From: JBAXTU01 sp037130015
Lineage (GTDB): Bacteria > Patescibacteriota > Patescibacteriia > 2-01-FULL-39-33
Assembly: GCA_037130015.1 (NCBI GenBank)
Contig: JBAXTU010000005.1
Span: 1-57,350 of the forward strand
Direction: 5' to 3'
Length of the DNA stretch: 57,350 bases
Both the position numbers and the translations under genes were made by a program. The notes under the pieces are model-generated. The model ran no database searches, was not told where the DNA came from, and saw nothing but the letters and a program-made list of their open reading frames with translations. Positions 51,750 through 57,350 of this stretch are shown here, piece by piece; the stretch's first letter is position 1; each line of letters begins with the position of its first letter.

Positions 51750-52331
51750 TTATTTTCTGCCTAATATTTTTAGTGCTTCTTTCACTTTTTCCGAGGTGTC
51801 AGTGGCTTTGCAATTCGCAAGTGCTTCCCGCGCTTGATATGGCTGATAACCCAAACCAACCAAGGCCTCCAAGGCTTCGCCAAAACCATCATGCGAGTAA
51901 ACTCCATCGCCAGAGAGCGAACCAAATTTTTCTTTAAGACCCAAAACAACTTTTTGCGCCGTCTTGGGACCAAGCCCGGAAATCTTTGACAGCAATTCAT
52001 AATTACCGGTTTGCGTGGCTTGTTTTAGATCTTCTATTTTAGCTTTTTGTAAAATATCCATGGCCGACTTGGGACCAATGCCTTGAAGTGAAATCACGAT
52101 TTCAAAAAAATCCAATTCTTGCCTAGTCGGAAACCCATACAAATCCAAAGCCGTCTCTGCCACCTGAGTATAGATATGAAGTTCAAGATTATCACCGACT
52201 TTATATTTTTCAAGCAGTCTGTCAAAAACAAAAACTTTATAACCCACACCGCCAGCCACCACCACCAAAAAATTATCTTTTTTTAATAAAGCTGATTTGT
52301 GTTGCAATTGGCCATTAAGATAAGCAATCAT
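51750..52331 (-). CDS. ruvA: Holliday junction helicase subunit RuvA
   Basis: The protein binds four-way junctions and loads RuvB. It has an N-terminal OB domain (MIAYLNGQL, GVGYKVFV, LELHIYTQV), two helix-hairpin-helix motifs (LQGIGPKSAMDIL and ISGLGPKTAQKVV) and a C-terminal domain III (EALEALVGLGYQPYQAREAL). At 193 residues it is of normal length. It lies between the Nif3-like and MurE-like genes with gaps of 4 and 2 bases. ruvB and ruvC are not in the window. Confidence 0.96.
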   Translation of the reverse strand: MIAYLNGQLQHKSALLKKDNFLVVVAGGVGYKVFVFDRLLEKYKVGDNLELHIYTQVAETALDLYGFPTRQELDFFEIVISLQGIGPKSAMDILQKAKIEDLKQATQTGNYELLSKISGLGPKTAQKVVLGLKEKFGSLSGDGVYSHDGFGEALEALVGLGYQPYQAREALANCKATDTSEKVKEALKILGRK

Positions 52332-52335
52332 AAAA

Positions 52336-53277
52336 TTATTTTTTTCTTTTAATTCTAATCAATCCGGAAAATGGATCGGTTTTGACGCCATGTTTTTCCA
52401 CTTCGTCTAAAAATTGATTAATGCCTAGTGAGTCTGACGACATGTGCCCAGCAATTACCACGTTAACATGATATTTACTAGCTTCTTTTTTGTGCTCTTC
52501 ACTCATGTGCATACCCACAATTGTGCCAATGCCGGCATGAGCCATTTTTTCATAAATATCTTTGGAGTTTGATGTGCCACCTGTAATTTCCGTGAAGGCG
52601 ATACGACCAGCTTGATTATCTTCATTGCCGGCAAAAATTTTCGGGCCTTGTTTGCGAATAATAGCCTCGGCATATTCGGAAATTTTTTTAATCGCCTCTA
52701 CAACTTCGCCCACAGTCTCAGGCTTGGCTTTTTTTACTTCCCGTTCCAAAAATGTAGCGGCTAAATTGTCGCAAGGCGTATGCACACAAATAAAATTTAT
52801 ATCTAGTAATCGCGCCGCATCAACGCTACGATAATGATTGATTGGCGAAACACCGCGAGCCACTTCGCTGATTCTTTTTTTAGTGATGGCTTCAGCAATA
52901 TTAATTGGCACTCCATATTGCGAGAGCACTTCCGCTTGCAAATGCATCACATCACCCAAATCAGCCAAAGCCGAACCCTCAGGATGATGCGCCATGACCG
53001 TGTCATAGCCAAGCATCTTGGCCAAAATAATTTCTTGCGGATCAACATCCACGCCCACCAAAATCTTTTTGATTTGATTGCCATTATCATAAAGAATGCG
53101 TGTATCGGAATATGGATTGGTCAGCCGTTCCAAATCAAATTCTTTTTTCTTATCTTCGGACAAGGCATCATATTTGACTTTGATTTTTTTCAAATTATTT
53201 TTAACCTTGGCCTCACCGCGTAAATCATTTTTGATGCCCAGGGCAATGGCCAGAGCGTATATTTGTTTGAGAGTCAT
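52336..53277 (-). CDS. Nif3-like dinuclear metal protein
   Basis: Member of the NIF3/YqfO-like family, toroidal metal-binding proteins whose cellular role is unsettled. Metal-site segments are MAHHPEGSALADLG, a central HTPCDNLAA (usually HTxxD) and a C-terminal AGHMSSDSLG. The N-terminal extension (about residues 1-70, rich in K and D) precedes the core. At 313 residues it is within the family's range. It is in the middle of the ileS operon. Confidence 0.82.
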   Translation of the reverse strand: MTLKQIYALAIALGIKNDLRGEAKVKNNLKKIKVKYDALSEDKKKEFDLERLTNPYSDTRILYDNGNQIKKILVGVDVDPQEIILAKMLGYDTVMAHHPEGSALADLGDVMHLQAEVLSQYGVPINIAEAITKKRISEVARGVSPINHYRSVDAARLLDINFICVHTPCDNLAATFLEREVKKAKPETVGEVVEAIKKISEYAEAIIRKQGPKIFAGNEDNQAGRIAFTEITGGTSNSKDIYEKMAHAGIGTIVGMHMSEEHKKEASKYHVNVVIAGHMSSDSLGINQFLDEVEKHGVKTDPFSGLIRIKRKK

Positions 53278-53298
53278 AAAAAAATAAATTAATTTAAA

Positions 53299-54483
53299 TT
53301 AAGAAGTTTTACCAAAAATCAATTTGCCCAGAGTGTCGGAAACAAATTTTAATAGCTTTGATAAAATTAAAAATAAAAAGATATAAGCAATGGTCGCGAC
53401 CGAAGCGGGCAACCATTTATAAAACACATCATAATAATACATAATCGGCCAATGAATGAGATAAATTTCAAAAGCATAACTGCCTAGCAATGTTAAAAAA
53501 CCAAATTCATTCCTTTTAATTAGAAATAAAATTATCACGGGTACAGCTACCAAGAGCGACAAGCTCTCGCCCAAAAAAATACCCTTGCCCACACCAGAAT
53601 AAATTGCGAAGTATATTATAAAAGCCAAAAGTCCTACTATGATCGTGCCATACCATGTCTGATTTAATTCGGAAAAATATTTCTGACAAGATAAAATAAT
53701 TCTTTGCGGAATTTTTTTCATAATCGGCAAAAGTATTTCAGCTATTTTTTTATAAATATTTTTTGAACAAGCACTAAGCCAATTAATTTTATTAACTAAA
53801 GCAAAAAATAAAACACCCAAAGGAAAAGCCACCGCATGAAGATTATAAGTCATTAAAACATCTTCCTTGATTGGCAAAGATAATTGCAACACTCCCCAAC
53901 TGACTACAAAAATCATGATTGCTGAAAGCGTCGGCCATTTTTTAAAAAATAGCCAAGGGAAAATCAGATAATAAAAAATAATAATAGTGATAAACCATAA
54001 AGGCGAATCAGGATCATTATAAATATCAGCGCTCGGGAAAAAACCAAAAAAATTCTGGGCGATCTGGACAATTGATTGGCTATGGCCAAGCACAAATTTA
54101 TCAGCTAGTAGAATTACAATGAGCGTCAGCCAAAATGGCATAAGTATTTTTGACAAGCGCCGTTTATAAAATTGCCAAACTCCTAAATTTTTACGGCTGG
54201 CCGAGACAGCCAAACCATAGCCGGAGAGAATCAAAAACAAATCCACGCCAATACCGCCAAAAACCGAAAGCGGAAACATGAAGCGATGATCCCAAAATAA
54301 AAAATAACCAATGTGCGCAAATAGCACCATGAGTATTGCCACGCCTTTGAGCTCGGTAGTGACCGAGGCTGGAAAAATTTCAGTGTGTTTTTTTTGCCTG
54401 AGACTGATACTCAAAAAAAACAGTAGCAAAAAAGACAAAGCCACTGTCTGAAAAACCGGATAATTAATATTTTCAACCATCAT
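53299..54483 (-). CDS. Acyltransferase 3 family membrane protein
   Basis: Multi-pass membrane acyltransferase (about ten helices, 394 residues) of the kind that O-acetylates surface sugars or peptidoglycan. ELKGVAILMVLFAHIGYF holds the catalytic His region; GGIGVDLFLILSGYGLAVSA and the basic KRRLSKILMPFW follow, all family hallmarks. It starts 3 bases after the SGNH hydrolase gene. Acyltransferase 3 plus an SGNH protein is a known functional pairing, so the two probably act on the same surface polymer. Confidence 0.92.
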   Translation of the reverse strand: MMVENINYPVFQTVALSFLLLFFLSISLRQKKHTEIFPASVTTELKGVAILMVLFAHIGYFLFWDHRFMFPLSVFGGIGVDLFLILSGYGLAVSASRKNLGVWQFYKRRLSKILMPFWLTLIVILLADKFVLGHSQSIVQIAQNFFGFFPSADIYNDPDSPLWFITIIIFYYLIFPWLFFKKWPTLSAIMIFVVSWGVLQLSLPIKEDVLMTYNLHAVAFPLGVLFFALVNKINWLSACSKNIYKKIAEILLPIMKKIPQRIILSCQKYFSELNQTWYGTIIVGLLAFIIYFAIYSGVGKGIFLGESLSLLVAVPVIILFLIKRNEFGFLTLLGSYAFEIYLIHWPIMYYYDVFYKWLPASVATIAYIFLFLILSKLLKFVSDTLGKLIFGKTS

Positions 54484-54486
54484 AAA

Positions 54487-55242
54487 TTAATTTGTTTTAA
54501 AAACATCTTGAATATTATCCGCCCAAAATTTATAGCCGGCATCATTGGGATGAAACTCATCAATGCAAAAAAGATTTTCCGCAGTATATCTCATTTTTTT
54601 GGAAACTAAATACAAATCAATGACTGGCACTTCAACTTCATTGGCCACCTCAACCAAGACTTTATTATAACGTTGGATTTCAAAATTAAAATAATAATCA
54701 TACGGCGGATGGATCAAGTCTTTGGTGCCAAGATAAGGAATATTAATAAAATAAATTTTAGCCTCGGTCATTTCACGCAAAGATTTTACAGTCGTGATCA
54801 AATTATTTTTAAACTCTCCAACTGGCACAAAATTATGAATATCATTAGTACCGATAAAAATAGTAATGATTTGCGGATTAAATTTGGTGGCTTCCATCAC
54901 CTGCCCAGTAAGCATATCAAAACTTTTAGCGCCAGGCACGCCCAAATTTGTGACTACTATTTGCTGATTCAAATCATTGGCAATTTTTTGAGCCAAGAGT
55001 GCTGGAAACGACGAAGAAGCAGAAGACGCACCTACACCGGCTGTGAGAGAATCGCCCAGTGCCACATAACTAATAGACGAGGTTGTTTCTGTTTGATTTT
55101 GAGTCATATAATTTCTAATCGCTGGCGGAACAGTCAATTCAAATTTGGAATAAATATAAGCATAAGAGCGATTGAGATAAATTGCAACTCCAACCACAAT
55201 AATAAAAATCAAAGCTAATGCAATTTTTTTACGACTGCTCAT
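54487..55242 (-). CDS. Membrane-anchored SGNH/GDSL hydrolase
   Basis: An N-terminal membrane helix (about 6-24) is followed by an esterase domain outside the membrane. The blocks are complete: ALGDSLTAGVGA (catalytic Ser), TNLGVPGAKS (Gly), FIGTNDIHNF (Asn) and DEFHPNDAGYKFW (Asp and His). At 251 residues it is a typical small hydrolase. It likely adds or removes acyl groups on cell-surface sugars together with the adjoining acyltransferase. It begins 10 bases after ileS. Confidence 0.92.
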   Translation of the reverse strand: MSSRKKIALALIFIIVVGVAIYLNRSYAYIYSKFELTVPPAIRNYMTQNQTETTSSISYVALGDSLTAGVGASSASSSFPALLAQKIANDLNQQIVVTNLGVPGAKSFDMLTGQVMEATKFNPQIITIFIGTNDIHNFVPVGEFKNNLITTVKSLREMTEAKIYFINIPYLGTKDLIHPPYDYYFNFEIQRYNKVLVEVANEVEVPVIDLYLVSKKMRYTAENLFCIDEFHPNDAGYKFWADNIQDVFKTN

Positions 55243-55252
55243 ATTTTATAAT

Positions 55253-57350
55253 TTAAATTTTAATTATTGCCAATTTTATTTTCTCACCATTAAGACTGAT
55301 TTCCTTGCTGTCACTGTCTGCTTCCAAAATTTCCTTGGTGACAGTGGATTTTTTCAATTCTTCAATCAATTGTTTATTAGTAAAAACTTTTTTTACTACT
55401 TCACCATCACTCTGCCAGTTTAATTTGATTTGATCATGAATAGTCAGGCCAGCTTCTTTGCGAAGATTATTAATAGTACGAACAAGTTCGCGCAAAGCGC
55501 CTTCAACTTTAAGTTCTTCGGTGATTTCTACATCCAATTCAACCTTAACTTCGTTGGATTTATTAAATTCAACTTGTTTAACATTTAATTTATCCTTAAT
55601 TATCTCAATTAATTTTTCTTTATAAAGCTCATCAGCTAAAACAATGCCATAAACACTAATTTTATTTAATGGCTGTCTGATTTTTATACCAACCTCGGCG
55701 CGCTTAGCTAAACCCAATTCTTCAATCCTAGCCGTTAAACTCATTTGTTCCGTTATTTGATTACTAACACTGATAGCCTCAGGTCTGCCAAAAAATTCTT
55801 CGTCAACTTTCGGCCATTTTTCCAAATGCACAGACTCTAATTTGCCACCAATTTCTTTGTAAATATGTTCTGCGATAAAAGGTGTAAATGGCGCCATAAT
55901 TTTTGATAATTCCAACAAAACAAATTTAAAAGTTGCCAAAGCTTTTTGCTTATCAACTTCATCATTGCCTTTTAAACGTTCTCTGGATAATTGAAGCCAA
56001 CGAGTTGAAAACTCATCAATAAATTCTGCCAAGGGACGGGTGGCGCGAGGCAAATCATACGCTTCCATATTTTTATTCACCTCTATATTTAACAAATTCA
56101 ATTTAATTATCAACCATTTATCCAACACGTTATCGGATTGTAAAGACGCATTGCAATGCGTCTCTACGCCAGTATCCTCATATAATTTATAAAAGCTCAA
56201 AATATTATTCAGCAACATCACCACTTTTTGCATGGCTTCTTTGACACCATTATCATCAAAGCTCATATTCTCTGCTTGCATGACTGGCGAGGTGAGTAAA
56301 TAATAACGCAGGGCATCGGCGCCATATTTTTCCATAATAATTTCCGGCTCCGTGTAATTAGCCAAACGCTTGGACATTTTTTTACCATCACTAGCCACCA
56401 CAATACCATTAACAATCACATTATCAAAAGCTCTACTATCTTTGATGGCTGAGGAAATCACATGCAAATAATAAAACCAAGCGCGAGTTTGATCTACACC
56501 CTCAGCAATAAACTTGGCTGGAAAACCCGCTTCAAATTTTTCCTTGTTTTCAAAAGGATAATGCTGTTGAGCATAAGGCATGGAGCCAGAATCAAACCAA
56601 GTATCCAACACATCGGGAATGCGTTTCATTTTTTTACCACAAGCACAAGGCACTTCTATTTTGTCCACAAAATGTTTATGTAAATCAGTGAGCTTGACGC
56701 CACTGTCTGTCTCTAATTCAGAAACAGAACCATATACTTTCATATTTCCACACTCGCAACGCCAAATTGGAATCACGCTCGCCCAAAAACGCTGACGAGA
56801 AATTGACCAATCACGCGCGCCTTCCAACCATTTGCCAAAACGACCTTCTTTAATATGTTCGGGCGACCAATTTATATCTTTAGCAGTCTCCAAAAATTTC
56901 GGTTTAATATTGGTCACCTTAACAAACCAAGATGAGGTCGCATAATTAATGAGCGGAGTCTCACAACGCCAACAATGCGGATAGCTGTGCTCGTATTTTT
57001 CTTTAGCAAACAATAAATTTTTATCGGCTAAATATTTTATAATTTCCACATCTGTCTTTTGAGTATCATCAGCCGGCTTTACATTCAAGCCCACAAAATC
57101 TGTCACTTCTTCCTTAAAATTTCCGCTCAGTGTAACATTTTGAATAAAGGCTAAATTCTTTTCTTTGCCCAACTGCATATCTTCTTCACCATAGGCCGGA
57201 GCAATATGCACCACACCAGTACCATCGCTAGTCGTCACAAAGTCTGCACTGACAATCGTGTATAAATTTTCTTTATTGGACATTTCCTTATCCAAATAAT
57301 ACGGAAATAGTGGTTTGTATTTTTTACCAACTAATTCAGATCCTTTAAAC
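55253..57350 (-). CDS. ileS: Isoleucyl-tRNA synthetase, type 2 (N-terminus outside the window)
   Basis: The frame runs past an internal TTG at 57295 to the right edge (FKGSELVGKKYKPLF in frame), so the gene is cut at its 5' end. About 699 C-terminal residues are visible: part of the editing domain (GTGVVHIAPAYGEEDMQ), WRCETPLINYATSSWFVKVT, DTWFDSGSMPYAQQHYPFE, the KMSKRLANYTEP ATP loop and the anticodon-binding domain. KMSKR-L-NY and the GSMPYAQ-HYPFE segment mark the eukaryote-like IleS2 class, typical of CPR and often tolerant of mupirocin. An in-frame palindrome at 56140-56167 inserts VETHCNASLQ. Confidence 0.95.
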   Translation of the reverse strand, partial: FKGSELVGKKYKPLFPYYLDKEMSNKENLYTIVSADFVTTSDGTGVVHIAPAYGEEDMQLGKEKNLAFIQNVTLSGNFKEEVTDFVGLNVKPADDTQKTDVEIIKYLADKNLLFAKEKYEHSYPHCWRCETPLINYATSSWFVKVTNIKPKFLETAKDINWSPEHIKEGRFGKWLEGARDWSISRQRFWASVIPIWRCECGNMKVYGSVSELETDSGVKLTDLHKHFVDKIEVPCACGKKMKRIPDVLDTWFDSGSMPYAQQHYPFENKEKFEAGFPAKFIAEGVDQTRAWFYYLHVISSAIKDSRAFDNVIVNGIVVASDGKKMSKRLANYTEPEIIMEKYGADALRYYLLTSPVMQAENMSFDDNGVKEAMQKVVMLLNNILSFYKLYEDTGVETHCNASLQSDNVLDKWLIIKLNLLNIEVNKNMEAYDLPRATRPLAEFIDEFSTRWLQLSRERLKGNDEVDKQKALATFKFVLLELSKIMAPFTPFIAEHIYKEIGGKLESVHLEKWPKVDEEFFGRPEAISVSNQITEQMSLTARIEELGLAKRAEVGIKIRQPLNKISVYGIVLADELYKEKLIEIIKDKLNVKQVEFNKSNEVKVELDVEITEELKVEGALRELVRTINNLRKEAGLTIHDQIKLNWQSDGEVVKKVFTNKQLIEELKKSTVTKEILEADSDSKEISLNGEKIKLAIIKI
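56140..56167. repeat. Palindromic repeat inside ileS
   Basis: AGACGCATTGCAATGCGTCT is a perfect 20-base palindrome, flanked by GTAA and CTAC to make 28 bases. It lies in frame at a loop between helices of the anticodon-binding region. Palindromes with this core recur in many bacterial genomes. Confidence 0.65.

Noticed and set aside
1..57350. CRISPR arrays, insertion sequences or prophage genes
   Set aside because: No spaced repeat array, transposase or phage structural or packaging gene was seen; the fibre-like domains are in anchored surface proteins.

Overview
The window looks like chromosomal DNA of a Candidate Phyla Radiation (Patescibacteria, Parcubacteria-like) bacterium. The DNA is AT-rich and uses the standard code: TGA ends several genes, for example the methyltransferase at 9574. 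Other pointers are very large surface proteins built from 'VGIGT'-type repeats, a eukaryote-like (type 2) isoleucyl-tRNA synthetase, an EF-P with an altered tip loop, an N-terminally short Mur ligase and little biosynthetic metabolism. The phylum call is inference from gene content. I see no rRNA, CRISPR array, transposase or prophage; the only tRNA is tRNA-Leu(CAG).

Layout. 1-544 is the N-terminal part of a surface fibre gene. 683-7030 holds uvrA, a small membrane protein, porB, glyA and rsmE. 7268-10980 holds an Elp3-type wobble-uridine enzyme divergent from a Trm9-like methyltransferase, then a phosphohexomutase. 11046-15286 holds RNase J, tRNA-Leu, an oligopeptide-binding protein and secG. 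15392-18649 is a dsbA-like/porG/porA/folD operon. 18650-22442 holds a DnaQ-type exonuclease, ychF, a 46-residue membrane protein and two orphan genes with matching strong promoters. 22477-25746 holds a THUMP/TRM11-type methyltransferase, then rpsF-ssb-rpsR behind a possible structured leader, and efp. 25809-36972 (minus strand) holds recA, a RodZ-like protein, ftsK, a 2162-residue surface fibre and a small HTH gene. 37260-42228 (minus) is a second surface-protein operon, also headed by a paralogous HTH gene. 42454-50024 holds a small membrane protein, rpoC and rpoB. 50407-57350 (minus) is ileS (partial), an SGNH hydrolase, an acyltransferase, a Nif3-like protein, ruvA and a MurE-like ligase.

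How the genes work together. PorA, PorB and PorG make a 2-oxoacid:ferredoxin oxidoreductase; its genes lie in two operons, each joined to a folate one-carbon gene (glyA-porB and porG-porA-folD). Elp3 and the Trm9-like enzyme could act in series on wobble uridine. Two surface operons share one plan: promoter, excisionase-like HTH gene ending one base before the surface gene's ATG, and a common GGACA-N5-AGACA motif upstream. This is the best candidate here for an undescribed regulatory module.

The most striking anomaly is rpoB. Its reading frame contains a TAA at codon 45 inside conserved N-terminal sequence, so the gene is either mis-sequenced, broken, or expressed by a restart.
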